Source of the DNA: DAOUBP01 sp964474695
GTDB taxonomy: Bacteria; Chloroflexota; Anaerolineae; CG2-30-64-16
DNA length: 64,000 nucleotides
Direction of reading: 5' to 3'
NCBI GenBank assembly: GCA_964474695.1
Contig: CAYYTK010000002.1
Location: 62,001 to 126,000 of the forward strand
The first letter of the stretch is position 1. The number at the start of each line of letters is the position of its first letter. The notes under the pieces were generated by a model, which saw nothing but the letters and a program-made list of their open reading frames with translations, had not been told where the DNA came from and ran no database searches. Made by a program: the position numbers and the translations under genes. Of this stretch, positions 18,262 to 27,892 are shown piece by piece.

Positions 18262-19695
18262 ATGGTTATGGCGCCACCGTCTTGGACACCTGATAGTGTT
18301 CGCCAACTCTTGGCCAACAACTCCGGCGAGCGTGTTGCCTACGCGCCGGGCAGCGTCACCCCGTCCCGGCTGGCCGAAACGTTGGTGGCGCTGGCAAACG
18401 CGCACGGCGGGATTGTCATACTGGGTGTCGGTCCAAACGGCAAGCTGCAGGGTGTGGCCGATCACGATGCAGCGATGGCCACCGTGCAAGCGGCCGGCCT
18501 GCTGTCCACCCCGCCGCTCATCTTGCCTCGTCCTCATCGCGTCGCCCTCGACGACAAGATTGTCTGCATTACGGAAGTTCCTCCGGGCCTGCCGCATGCG
18601 TACAGCCTCAACGGCCGCTATCTCTCGCGGACGGGCGCACACAACCGTCTTTTGAGCAGTGCTGAACTGGCCGCTCTGCTGCTGGCCAGGGATGAAGCAG
18701 GGTTCGAATCACGCCCTGCGGCCGATGCCACCCTGGCCGATCTCGATGCGGCCCAGGTGGCGTCCTATCTGGCTGCTCTCGGTGTCCCGGCCGGCGAGGA
18801 ATGGCAGCGCACCCTGTTGGCCCGTGGGGGCCTGGTGGGGGTGGCGGGGGTGGCACGGTCGGAGACCGGCCACAGCACCGAGGATGGCCTGTTGCCCACC
18901 TACGCAGGGGTGCTCCTATTTGGCCGCCAGCCCCAACGCTTCCTGCGCAATGCCCAGTTGAGCTTAGTGCGCTATGCCGGGGCGACCATGGGGGATGAGT
19001 TTCTGCGCCAGGATGCCACCGGCGCCCTGCCTGAACAGATCCGCCAAGCCGAAGCGTTCGTTGCCGCTAATATGCGGCGCGGCATGCGGCTCAGCGGCTT
19101 TACCCGCCAGGAAACGACCGAATACCCATTGCCCGTGGTGCGCGAGGCCATCGTCAATGCCGTGGCGCACCGTGACTACGCGATCCGCGGCGACAACATC
19201 CGAGTGCTGATGTTCAGCGATCGGTTAGAAGTTTACAGCCCCGGCCGCCTGCCGGGACACGTGACCCTGGAAAACCTGCTGGTGGAACGATTTTCGCGCA
19301 ACGAAGCGATCGTGCAAGCCCTGTCTGACCTGGGCTTCGTGGAGCGGCTGGGGTACGGTATTGATCGCATGGTGGCGGCAATGGCCGAGGCAGGGTTGCC
19401 CGCACCAACCTTCGAGGAGACAGTCGCCGGGTTCAAGGTGACACTGCGCGGCCGGGGAGACGACCTGGTGAGCGCGGAGCCGGCCCCGCGCTGGGGCAAC
19501 CGCCGGCTGAATCCCCGTCAGGAACGCGCCCTGGCCCACCTGGCTGAGCACGGCGCCATCACCAACCGTGAGTTCCGCGAGCTCTTTCCTGACCTCAGCG
19601 ATGAAACGATCCGCCGCGAGCTGGCCGATATGGTGGATCAGGGGCTGATCATTAAGGTGGGAGATCGCAAGGCCACCTACTATATCTTGAAGTAA
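18262..19695 (+). CDS. AlbA_2 (Schlafen-type) domain protein with ATPase-like and winged-helix parts
   Basis: A 477-residue protein of the group often labelled RecG-like transcriptional regulators. The N-terminal AlbA_2/divergent AAA_4 domain shows LVALANAHGGIVILGV (about residues 43-58). The middle part (about 250-370) matches the C-terminal HATPase-like domain of this group, with REAIVNAVAHRDYAIRG and the glycine-rich GFVERLGYGIDRMV. The C-terminus (about 415-477) is a winged helix-turn-helix: ITNREFRELFPDLSDETIRREL. Such proteins are thought to act as DNA-binding regulators, but their ligands are poorly known. It lies in the cluster with membrane proteins of unknown function on both sides, which may be its targets or partners (inference). 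Confidence 0.82.
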   Translation: MVMAPPSWTPDSVRQLLANNSGERVAYAPGSVTPSRLAETLVALANAHGGIVILGVGPNGKLQGVADHDAAMATVQAAGLLSTPPLILPRPHRVALDDKIVCITEVPPGLPHAYSLNGRYLSRTGAHNRLLSSAELAALLLARDEAGFESRPAADATLADLDAAQVASYLAALGVPAGEEWQRTLLARGGLVGVAGVARSETGHSTEDGLLPTYAGVLLFGRQPQRFLRNAQLSLVRYAGATMGDEFLRQDATGALPEQIRQAEAFVAANMRRGMRLSGFTRQETTEYPLPVVREAIVNAVAHRDYAIRGDNIRVLMFSDRLEVYSPGRLPGHVTLENLLVERFSRNEAIVQALSDLGFVERLGYGIDRMVAAMAEAGLPAPTFEETVAGFKVTLRGRGDDLVSAEPAPRWGNRRLNPRQERALAHLAEHGAITNREFRELFPDLSDETIRRELADMVDQGLIIKVGDRKATYYILK

Positions 19696-19742
19696 GCGCG
19701 TTCCGACGCGCGCCAAAGCTGGATTATCTGGCAGTTGTCACC

Positions 19743-20567
19743 ATGATTACGCTGCGGTTTTCGCCGCCTGATGACCGATACCGGCGGTGGACCGGTCTCG
19801 TTCTGGGTGGTTTGTTGGGGCTGACTTACGGAATCGTCTCACAGTTTATCAATCGCGTGGCGATGCCGGCAGTGCCTCTATATCAACCACCCTATGGCGC
19901 GGTTGGCAATATCGCGTTGTACGCGTTAGGGGGCGGGACATTAGGTGCGATCTGCGCGTGGCCCTTGGGCAGTGTGCAAGGCGCCTTCCTGGCCAGCGCG
20001 GTCAGCGCGGTCATCATCGTGATAGGCAGCTTCATCGAGGCAAGGTTGTCCGAAACAGTCCTGGTGGCGGTCGCGGTCACAGGCATCCTCCTGGCTCTGC
20101 CATTCTGGGGCATGCTGATACCGCTACTCGGCGCCCTGCGGTGGGGAGTCAATAGCCTGGAGGAGACCCATCGCGATCGGCTGCCCTGGTCGGCCCGCCT
20201 CTTGAAACCGGCGCTGTTGATTGTCGGCGTAGGTCTCGTCGGAGCGCTCAACTTGTATCGCTCGGATGCCCGAATCTTGCTTGTCAAGACCAACGCGCTC
20301 TTACAGCAGGCACAGGCCAGTGGGGAGTTACCAAAGCCTCTGCGTGATATGGCAGATAATGCCTTCCAGGCGCGCGGCGCCGGGCAATTCCAACTAGCTT
20401 GGGAGCACCGTGACATCGAACGCTACCGCATCGCCCGGCCAGGGCGCAACTTCGACAATCACTCCGTGGTTGTCGCACGTTTTGCCAATGGCTGGAACCT
20501 GGTATGCCTTTACGTCACCTTGGATGAGCCGCCTTTATGCCGGGGCTTCGATCAACTGCCGTCTTGA
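19743..20567 (+). CDS. Membrane protein, first of a tandem paralogous pair
   Basis: A 274-residue protein with about five hydrophobic segments in residues 14-165 and a soluble C-terminal domain of about 100 residues. It aligns well with the next gene: LTYGIVSQFINRVAMP against LSYGLVSQLVNRVVLP, then VPLYQPP, GNI and a C-terminal LVCLY followed by a second cysteine. No family was recognised. The start is ATG 19743. The conserved cysteine pair near the C-terminus could form a disulfide if that domain is external. Confidence 0.72.
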   Translation: MITLRFSPPDDRYRRWTGLVLGGLLGLTYGIVSQFINRVAMPAVPLYQPPYGAVGNIALYALGGGTLGAICAWPLGSVQGAFLASAVSAVIIVIGSFIEARLSETVLVAVAVTGILLALPFWGMLIPLLGALRWGVNSLEETHRDRLPWSARLLKPALLIVGVGLVGALNLYRSDARILLVKTNALLQQAQASGELPKPLRDMADNAFQARGAGQFQLAWEHRDIERYRIARPGRNFDNHSVVVARFANGWNLVCLYVTLDEPPLCRGFDQLPS

Positions 20568-20596
20568 AATCATCATCCCCTGCGAGGAGCTATCGC

Positions 20597-21472
20597 GTGA
20601 CCATCAGTAATCCTAAGACGCCGCCTTCGGCATGGGAGCGTGCAGCCGGGTCGACTCCCGAGATGCAGCAAACGCTTGAAACGCGGCGGCGCGTCCTCGG
20701 CAGCCTCCTGGGCGCGGGGCTGGGCCTGAGCTATGGGCTTGTGTCTCAGCTCGTCAACCGTGTTGTTTTGCCAGGGGTGCCCCTTTATCAACCGCCCCTG
20801 GGGCCGCTGGGTAACATCGTGCTGCATAGCCTGGTGGGCGCGGGCCTGGGCTTCCTCACCTCGCGGCCGTCCAGCGCGATGGTGGGGGTTCTATTGGGCA
20901 GCCTGGCCGCCGCGATCGCGGTGTTTGTCAGCACCTTGCTGCGCATAGGTTCGCTGACGAATGTCGGGGGAGCCGTACTCACCAGCATGATTTTCGCGAT
21001 CCCGATCGCCTGGCTGACCGTACCGATAGTGGCGTTGCTGCGTTGGACTGCCGGCAGAACGGTGGAATTCAGCCGTGAAAACGCGCCCCTATGGGTGCGT
21101 TTGCGCACGCCGCTGATATTAGCCCTGATCATGGCCGTCCTGGCAGGTTTTGAGCTGCTGCCGGAGAACGCTCGCAGCCAACTGAAACATGCAAACGCCC
21201 TGGTTCAAACCGGATTGCAGGCGTCCGGCGCAGAGGCGCTGCCCGCCCCGCTCCGCGGCCCGCTGGTCAGAGGTTTTCCGCTCAACTCAGATCGAGATTA
21301 CACGCTCGAGTGGACCACCTACGATTTGGATCGCTTCATCGAACTGCGGCCCTCATCGACCTATGACCAACATGCCGCTGTGATCGCCCGGTTCGCGGGC
21401 GACTATGAGCTGGTCTGCCTTTACCCGACGTCCAAAGGCCAACCGACTTGCGGCGCCTACCAGACGCCGTAA
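20597..21472 (+). CDS. Membrane protein, second of a tandem paralogous pair
   Basis: A 291-residue paralogue of the preceding gene. It has a soluble N-terminal extension of about 35 residues, the same block of five hydrophobic helices and a C-terminal domain ending ELVCLYPTSKGQPTCGAY, which keeps the two conserved cysteines. The frame is open further upstream to 20537, but GTG 20597 has GAGGAG eight bases upstream and avoids overlapping the previous gene. Function is unknown. Confidence 0.72.
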   Translation: MTISNPKTPPSAWERAAGSTPEMQQTLETRRRVLGSLLGAGLGLSYGLVSQLVNRVVLPGVPLYQPPLGPLGNIVLHSLVGAGLGFLTSRPSSAMVGVLLGSLAAAIAVFVSTLLRIGSLTNVGGAVLTSMIFAIPIAWLTVPIVALLRWTAGRTVEFSRENAPLWVRLRTPLILALIMAVLAGFELLPENARSQLKHANALVQTGLQASGAEALPAPLRGPLVRGFPLNSDRDYTLEWTTYDLDRFIELRPSSTYDQHAAVIARFAGDYELVCLYPTSKGQPTCGAYQTP

Positions 21473-21530
21473 CCGGCACTCACCGGGGCTGTAATGTTAT
21501 GTAATCCAATCGCAATCAAAGGGGCGCCCG

Positions 21531-22544
<1,014 letters not shown>

Positions 22545-22635
22545 TCTATCGATGCCTACAGTGCGAAGCGCAGGACCAGAAGAACTCAGCCAGGGGACGG
22601 TTGGTTTGGGAACTCGAACGGCTGCAGGACTCACC

Positions 22636-23277
22636 ATGACACTTGCCGAACATCAGATGTCGCTAACCGCCTGCCGCCGCTGTGCGGATGCGGGCTACTT
22701 CATCGGCTCCTCGCCAATCTCCACCCTGAACGCGGGCGCGATCTTTATGACCGTGGGCCAGGCGCCGGGCCGGCACGAGGCGGATGTAACGCACAAGCCG
22801 TTTTCAGGCCCCGCGGGCAAGCGGCTGTTCCGCTGGCTGGCGCAGGCCGGCTTCGACGAGGCCGAGTTCCGCGCCACGCAGGCGATGGTCGCGATCACGC
22901 GCTGCTACCCCGGCCCACATCCGGCCGGCCGCGGCGATCGCGTGCCCTCGCGTGCGGAACAGGCGCTGTGTGCACCGTGGCTGGAGGCCGAGCTGGCGCT
23001 CATTCAGCCGCAGGTGATCGTTCCGATTGGCGGGCTGGCAATCGATCGATTCTTAGGCAACGCGAGAAACCTGGTTTCTGGCAGAAACCAGGTTTCTAGG
23101 ACCTCCACCATGACCGGGCTGATCGGCGAGCGCTTCGAGCGCGTTGGGCGCATCGTGGTGCCGCTGCCCCACCCCTCCGGCGCCAGCCAATGGTTCAATG
23201 TGCCAGAGAACAAAGAACGGCTTGCGCGCGCGCTGGAGATCCTGGCAAGCCTGCGCGCAGGGCTGTTAATCAAATAA
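22636..23277 (+). CDS. Uracil-DNA glycosylase superfamily protein (family 4/5-like)
   Basis: A 213-residue base-excision-repair glycosylase. Motif 1 is VGQAPGRHEADVTHKPFSGP, close to GxAPG-x-E-x6-PF-x-G of the family 4/5 enzymes, and the C-terminal HPSGAS is motif 3. Four cysteines (CRRC near the start, then ITRCYPG and QALCAPW) are placed to bind an iron-sulfur cluster. Translation may start at ATG 22636 or at an in-frame ATG at 22552. Residues around 144-154 (NLVSGRNQVSR) are encoded by a perfect inverted repeat that looks like an inserted repeat element, described separately. Confidence 0.85.
   Translation: MTLAEHQMSLTACRRCADAGYFIGSSPISTLNAGAIFMTVGQAPGRHEADVTHKPFSGPAGKRLFRWLAQAGFDEAEFRATQAMVAITRCYPGPHPAGRGDRVPSRAEQALCAPWLEAELALIQPQVIVPIGGLAIDRFLGNARNLVSGRNQVSRTSTMTGLIGERFERVGRIVVPLPHPSGASQWFNVPENKERLARALEILASLRAGLLIK
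23065..23097. repeat. 15-bp inverted repeat inside the uracil-DNA glycosylase gene
   Basis: AGAAACCTGGTTTCT (23065-23079) and its exact reverse complement (23083-23097) flank a 3-base loop. Each arm is itself nearly palindromic. The element stays in frame and adds about 11 residues to the protein. Confidence 0.9.
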
Positions 23278-23311
23278 CGGATACTACACAACACACAACC
23301 CGGAGATCACA

Positions 23312-24820
23312 ATGAACATCATCACCAAACAAACCAACATCACCGAAATCGCGGCTGACCTCATCATCGTCAACCTGTTCCAGGGCGTGATGGCGCCGGG
23401 CGGCGCAACGGGCGCGGTGGACAAGGCGCTAGGCGGCGCGATCAGCGACGTGATTGCGGCCGGAGACTTCGCGGGCAAAAGTGGCGAAACGCTGGTGCTG
23501 TACACGCGGGGAGCGCTGCCGGCAGGCCGCGTGCTCGTCGTGGGACTGGGTGAAAGCGCCAAGTTCGATCTGGCCGCGGCCCGCGGGGCGGCAGCGACGG
23601 CCATCCGCAGGGCGCGCGAGCTGAGCGCGAAGAGCGCCGCCACCATCGTACACGGCGCTGGCGTTGGCGGACTTGATCCGGCAGCCGCGGCCGGCGCGTT
23701 GACGGAAGGTTCGCTGCTGGGCCTCTACCGTTACGCAGGCTACCGCTCGAAGCCGCCAAAGGATTGGAAGCCTGACCCGGAAACGCTAACCATCGTCGGG
23801 CTGGATGCCGCCGATCTGGCTGCCTTCCAGGCCGGCATCGACCGGGCGCTGGCCATCGTCCAGGGCGTAACGTTGGCGCGCGATCTGGTGAATGCCCCGG
23901 CGAACCGCATGACGCCGTCGATCATGGCTGCGAAAGCCGAAGCATTGGCCGCCGAAACCGGGCTGAAGCTGGATGTGCTGGGCCGCGCCAAGTGCAAGGC
24001 GCTGGGCATGGGCATCTTCATGGCTGTGGCCGAGGCCTCAGAAGAGGAGCCCAAGCTCATCGTGCTGGAGCACAACGCAGATAGACCTGATCTGACCACC
24101 GTGGTGCTGGTGGGTAAGGGCGTGACTTTCGACTCCGGCGGCATCTCGATCAAGCCGGCCGAAGACATGTGGAAGATGAAGGACGACATGGCCGGCGCGG
24201 CTGCGGTGATCTCGACGCTGGGCGTGGCTGCTCGGCTGAACCTGCCGCTGCACGTGGTGGGCATCGCGCCATGCGCGGAGAACCTGCCCGGCGGACGCGC
24301 TCAGAAGCCGAGCGACGTCTTCACCGGTATGACCGGCAAAACCATGGAGGTAATCAGCACGGATGCGGAGGGCCGCATGCTGCTAGCCGACGCATTGGCC
24401 TACGCTGCGAAGTTCAACCCGGCCGCGGTGGTGGACATCGCCACCCTCACCGGCGCGCAGGCCATCGCATTGGGTCCACAGGCTGCAGCGGTGTTCTGCA
24501 ATGACGAGACGCTGGTCGCCGGGTTGCTGGCCGCGGCCGGGGCATCGGGCGATCGCCTGTGGCGCATGCCCCTGTACGATGAGTATGCCGAAGCGATCAA
24601 GAGCCAGGTGGCCGACGTCAAGAACAGCAGCGGCCGCTTCGCGGGGGTCGGCGCCAGCGCCAAGTTCCTGGAGCATTTCACTGAAGGCTATCCCTGGGCG
24701 CACGTGGACATGGCTTCGATGGCATGGGGTGAGGAAGACAAGCCGGCCCAGCCGAAAGGCGCCACGGGCTACGGTGTGCGGCTGTTCACTGCGTTCCTGG
24801 AACGGTTCACCAACGATTAG
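23312..24820 (+). CDS. pepA: Leucyl aminopeptidase, peptidase family M17
   Basis: A 502-residue cytosolic aminopeptidase with two metal ions. The M17 signatures are present: VGKGVTFDSGGISIKP with the metal-binding Lys and Asp, MAGAAAV, and STDAEGRMLLADAL, which corresponds to the canonical NTDAEGRL with Ser in place of Asn. The N-terminal macro-domain-like part covers about residues 1-160. It removes N-terminal residues from peptides. pepF follows after 16 bases, so the two form a peptide-degradation operon. Confidence 0.95.
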   Translation: MNIITKQTNITEIAADLIIVNLFQGVMAPGGATGAVDKALGGAISDVIAAGDFAGKSGETLVLYTRGALPAGRVLVVGLGESAKFDLAAARGAAATAIRRARELSAKSAATIVHGAGVGGLDPAAAAGALTEGSLLGLYRYAGYRSKPPKDWKPDPETLTIVGLDAADLAAFQAGIDRALAIVQGVTLARDLVNAPANRMTPSIMAAKAEALAAETGLKLDVLGRAKCKALGMGIFMAVAEASEEEPKLIVLEHNADRPDLTTVVLVGKGVTFDSGGISIKPAEDMWKMKDDMAGAAAVISTLGVAARLNLPLHVVGIAPCAENLPGGRAQKPSDVFTGMTGKTMEVISTDAEGRMLLADALAYAAKFNPAAVVDIATLTGAQAIALGPQAAAVFCNDETLVAGLLAAAGASGDRLWRMPLYDEYAEAIKSQVADVKNSSGRFAGVGASAKFLEHFTEGYPWAHVDMASMAWGEEDKPAQPKGATGYGVRLFTAFLERFTND

Positions 24821-24836
24821 AAGGAGAATACTACCT

Positions 24837-26657
24837 GTGACCGATATCGCCACCCTACCCCTCCGCAGCGACGTCCCGATCGAGCAGACCTGGGACCTGC
24901 AGAGCATCTACGCCACACCGGCCGATTGGGAAGCCGCGTGCGGCGAGCTGACCGCGCGGCTGCCGGAGCTGGCCGGCTACCGCGGCCGCCTGGCCGAGGG
25001 GCCTGCGACGCTGCTGGCGTTCCTGGAACCGTTCCAGGCGGCCGGCGTGCTGATGGGCAAGATCAACGTCTATGCATCGAACGGCGCCTCGGTGGATACG
25101 GGCGACCAGGCCGCAGCCGGCCGCGCCGGTCAGGCACGCACCCTGATGGCGAACCTTGCAGCCGCCGTCAGCTTTTTCGACCCTGAGCTGATGGCGATTG
25201 GTTTCGACCGGCTGGAGGCCTGGATCGCGGAAACGCGCGATCTGGCCTTCTTCAGCCACTATGTCGACCGTCTGCGCCGGCGCCAGGCCCACGTCCGCTC
25301 CGGCGAAGTGGAAGAGGTGCTGGCCCTGACCTCTGATCCGTTCACGGGCACGTTCAGCATCTACAACGCGCTGAACAGCGCGGATATGACCTTCCGGCCT
25401 GCGGTGGCCTCCGATGGCACACAACTGGAAGTAGGCCAGGCCAGCATCGGCGGCCTGGTCACCCATCCCGACCGCGCAGTACGCCGCAGCGCGTGGGAAA
25501 GCTACGCGGACGGCTACCTCGCGTTCAAGAATAGCCATGCGGCCACCCTGACAACCGCCATCAAACAAGACGTCTTCCTGGCGCGGGTGCGTGGGTACGC
25601 CTCGGCGTTGCATGGGTCGTTGGAACCCAACTTCATCCCGGTGGAGGTATTCCATAACCTGCTCGCAGTTTCCCGCAAGCACCTGCCCACCTGGCACCGC
25701 TACTGGCGCCTGCGCAAAAAGACGTTGGGAGTCGAAGAGCTCGGCGTCTACGATATCAAAGCGCCGTTGACCGCCTCCAAGCCGGTCGTGCCGTTCGAGC
25801 AGGCCGTCGAATGGATCACCGAGGGAATGGCGCCGCTCGGCCAGGAGTATGTCGAAATCCTGCGCCGCGGCTGCCTGGAGGAACGTTGGGTGGACCGGGC
25901 GCGCAACCGCGGCAAACGTGAAGGCGCGTTCTCAAGCGGCTCGCATGGCACGCGGCCGTTCATCATGATGTCATACCAGGATGACGTGTTCAGTTTGAGC
26001 ACGCTGGCGCACGAGTTGGGCCACTCGCTGCATTCGTATTACTCGCGCGCAACGCAGCCGTTCATCTACGGCCGCTACGGCCTCTTCCTGGCCGAGACGG
26101 CGTCCAACTTCAACCAGGCTATGGTGCGCGACTACCTGTTCCGAACACAGACCGATCGCGACCTCCAGATCGCGCTGATCGAAGAGGCGATGTCGAACTA
26201 CCACCGTTACTTCTTCATCATGCCCACGCTGGCCCGTTTCGAGCTGGAAGCACATACTCGAGCCGAGCGGGGAGCTCCGCTGAATGCCGACATCCTCAAC
26301 GGGCTGACCGCGGACCTGTTTGCTGAGGGATACGGGGGGGAGGTCGCGCTCGATCGGGAGCGCATCGGGGTCACCTGGGCGCAATTCCTGCACATGTACA
26401 TGAATTTCTATGTCTATCAGTATGCCACGGGCATCTCGGCCGCGCATGCGCTTTCCCGGCCGATCCTGACCGGCGACGCCGCCGCGGCGGCGGACGCGGT
26501 CGAACGCTACCTGGACTTTCTCAAGAGCGGCGGCTCGCGCTACCCGCTGGACGCACTGAAAACGGCTGGGGTGGACATGACCAGCCCGGAGCCGGTGGAG
26601 GCCGCGTTCGAGGTGCTGGCGGGATTAGTGGAACGGCTGGAAGGATTGGTGGGGTAG
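24837..26657 (+). CDS. pepF: Oligoendopeptidase F, M3 family metallopeptidase
   Basis: A 606-residue zinc peptidase that cuts medium-sized peptides in the cytoplasm. The zinc motif HELGH is at about 392-396 and the third ligand is in FLAETASNFN about 25 residues later. The N-terminal PepF lobe starts with QTWDLQSIYATPADWE. A longer open frame runs back into pepA, but GTG 24837 follows AAGGAG at a good distance and was chosen. It is co-transcribed with pepA. A bidirectional terminator hairpin lies just downstream. Confidence 0.95.
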   Translation: MTDIATLPLRSDVPIEQTWDLQSIYATPADWEAACGELTARLPELAGYRGRLAEGPATLLAFLEPFQAAGVLMGKINVYASNGASVDTGDQAAAGRAGQARTLMANLAAAVSFFDPELMAIGFDRLEAWIAETRDLAFFSHYVDRLRRRQAHVRSGEVEEVLALTSDPFTGTFSIYNALNSADMTFRPAVASDGTQLEVGQASIGGLVTHPDRAVRRSAWESYADGYLAFKNSHAATLTTAIKQDVFLARVRGYASALHGSLEPNFIPVEVFHNLLAVSRKHLPTWHRYWRLRKKTLGVEELGVYDIKAPLTASKPVVPFEQAVEWITEGMAPLGQEYVEILRRGCLEERWVDRARNRGKREGAFSSGSHGTRPFIMMSYQDDVFSLSTLAHELGHSLHSYYSRATQPFIYGRYGLFLAETASNFNQAMVRDYLFRTQTDRDLQIALIEEAMSNYHRYFFIMPTLARFELEAHTRAERGAPLNADILNGLTADLFAEGYGGEVALDRERIGVTWAQFLHMYMNFYVYQYATGISAAHALSRPILTGDAAAAADAVERYLDFLKSGGSRYPLDALKTAGVDMTSPEPVEAAFEVLAGLVERLEGLVG

Positions 26658-26696
26658 GAGCGAAGGTCAGAAGATCACAGGTGCGACGCATTCAGG

Positions 26697-26734
26697 AAAA
26701 AGGACCGGAGTGGAAGATTTCCCTCCGGCCTTTT
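26697..26734. terminator. Bidirectional intrinsic terminator between pepF and the HAD gene
   Basis: AAAAAGGACCGGAG (26697-26710) pairs with CTCCGGCCTTTT (26723-26734), with one bulged A. The A-run and T-run make it a terminator on both strands. It overlaps the stop codon of the convergent HAD gene. Confidence 0.8.
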
Positions 26735-27419
26735 ATAACAGAACGATCAGCTCGTCCAGCCGGGTGATTTCGTAGGCGATGAGCAGCCCAGCGGGCCGCG
26801 GGAGGCGCGCCGGATTGAACCAGCAGGCGTCGATACCATAATCGCACGCGCCGCGAATATCCGACGTCAGGCTGTCGCCGATCATTAACACCTCGGCTTT
26901 GGCCGGGTCTCCCATCGCGGCAAACGCGGCGTCGAAGATGCCGGCCGCGGGCTTGGCCGAGCCAACTTCCTCCGAGATGATGAGCGCGGCGATATCGTCG
27001 CGGATGGCCGAACGGGCGATCCGGCCGCGCTGCACGGTTTGCAGACCGTTCGTGATGATCGCAAAGCGATAGCACTCTCGCAGCGCGGCCAGAATCTCGG
27101 CCGCGCCGTCCATCAACTCAGCGGCTTCCGCCAGGTTTTCGAGGTAAGTCAGGCTGAAACGCGCGACGTCGGTTTGAAGTCCTACAGCATCGAAAAGCAT
27201 CTCGAAGCGCCGCACCTTGAGCGCTTCCGGCTTGATCTCCCCGCGCTCCAGCGCCAGCCAGCACTGGTGGTTGATCGAGCGGTAGGCATCGGCCGTACCC
27301 GGCGCCAAAGAGAGACCGAATTGGTTGAAGGTGGCTGCGAGCGCACTCGCCTCCGCCCGATCATAGTCGAACAGCGTGCCGTCCGCATCGAACAGGAGCC
27401 AGCGATAACGCGGTTTCAT
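26733..27419 (-). CDS. HAD-superfamily nucleotidase, YjjG-like
   Basis: A 228-residue hydrolase. The HAD motifs are present: motif I LLFDADGTLFDYD with the nucleophile Asp, motif II FAIITNG, motif III Lys in GSAKPAAGIFDAAF, and motif IV EVLMIGDSLTSDIRGA. The TLFDYDRAEASALA form and length match YjjG, a pyrimidine nucleotidase used in clearing non-canonical nucleotides. ATG 27419 overlaps the TGA of the OsmC gene by four bases; a longer open frame runs upstream inside that gene and was not used. Confidence 0.9.
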   Translation of the reverse strand: MKPRYRWLLFDADGTLFDYDRAEASALAATFNQFGLSLAPGTADAYRSINHQCWLALERGEIKPEALKVRRFEMLFDAVGLQTDVARFSLTYLENLAEAAELMDGAAEILAALRECYRFAIITNGLQTVQRGRIARSAIRDDIAALIISEEVGSAKPAAGIFDAAFAAMGDPAKAEVLMIGDSLTSDIRGACDYGIDACWFNPARLPRPAGLLIAYEITRLDELIVLL

Positions 27420-27856
27420 GCAGCCGGTTGAACCTCGAAGTCGTGTGTGATCTCGGTGACGCCACGGATCGTTGCGGCCACCGAACAATACTTCTCTTCG
27501 GACAGCTTGATGGCCCGCTCCACCTTCCTGGGGTCGAGATCGTGGCCTGCAGCAATGTAATGGAGATGGATATGCACGAAAGGCCAGGGAGGATCGGACG
27601 CTTGCTCGGCATCGGCAATGACCGTCAGGCCGGTTAACTCCACCTTCTGCTTCTGCAGGATGTCTACAACGTCGTAAGCCGAGCACGAGCAGAGTGCGAT
27701 CACCAGCAGATCCGATGCCTTGGCCCCGCGCCACTCGGTCCAGCCTTCTTCGGCAGGCTTCTGCCAGTATCCGGCCACAACCGTACGCCCCAGGCTGTCG
27801 CGGCCCAGAAACATCCGACTATCGTCACCCGCCCACTTGATCGAAACTTGCCCCAT
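27416..27856 (-). CDS. OsmC family peroxiredoxin-like protein
   Basis: A 146-residue OsmC/Ohr-fold protein. One conserved cysteine lies in LLVIALCSCSAYDVVDIL and the second in EEKYCSVAATI, as in the thiol-peroxidase active site of the family. It may reduce organic or fatty-acid hydroperoxides or take part in sulfur handling. ATG 27856 (MGQVSIKW) with GGGAG upstream was preferred over an upstream start at 27874. It is translationally coupled to the HAD phosphatase gene. Confidence 0.88.
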   Translation of the reverse strand: MGQVSIKWAGDDSRMFLGRDSLGRTVVAGYWQKPAEEGWTEWRGAKASDLLVIALCSCSAYDVVDILQKQKVELTGLTVIADAEQASDPPWPFVHIHLHYIAAGHDLDPRKVERAIKLSEEKYCSVAATIRGVTEITHDFEVQPAA

Positions 27857-27892
27857 AGTGCACGCTCCCTTCATTCGCTCAAGAGTATTCGA

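Noticed and set aside
18701..18710. GGTTCGAATC, a perfect tRNA T-loop sequence
   Set aside because: It lies inside the AlbA_2 coding region and no acceptor, D or anticodon arms could be placed around it. No tRNA or rRNA gene was found in the window.
24501..24836. Upstream extension of PepF into pepA
   Set aside because: It would overlap pepA by over 300 bases, and GTG 24837 has AAGGAG upstream and begins the conserved PepF lobe.
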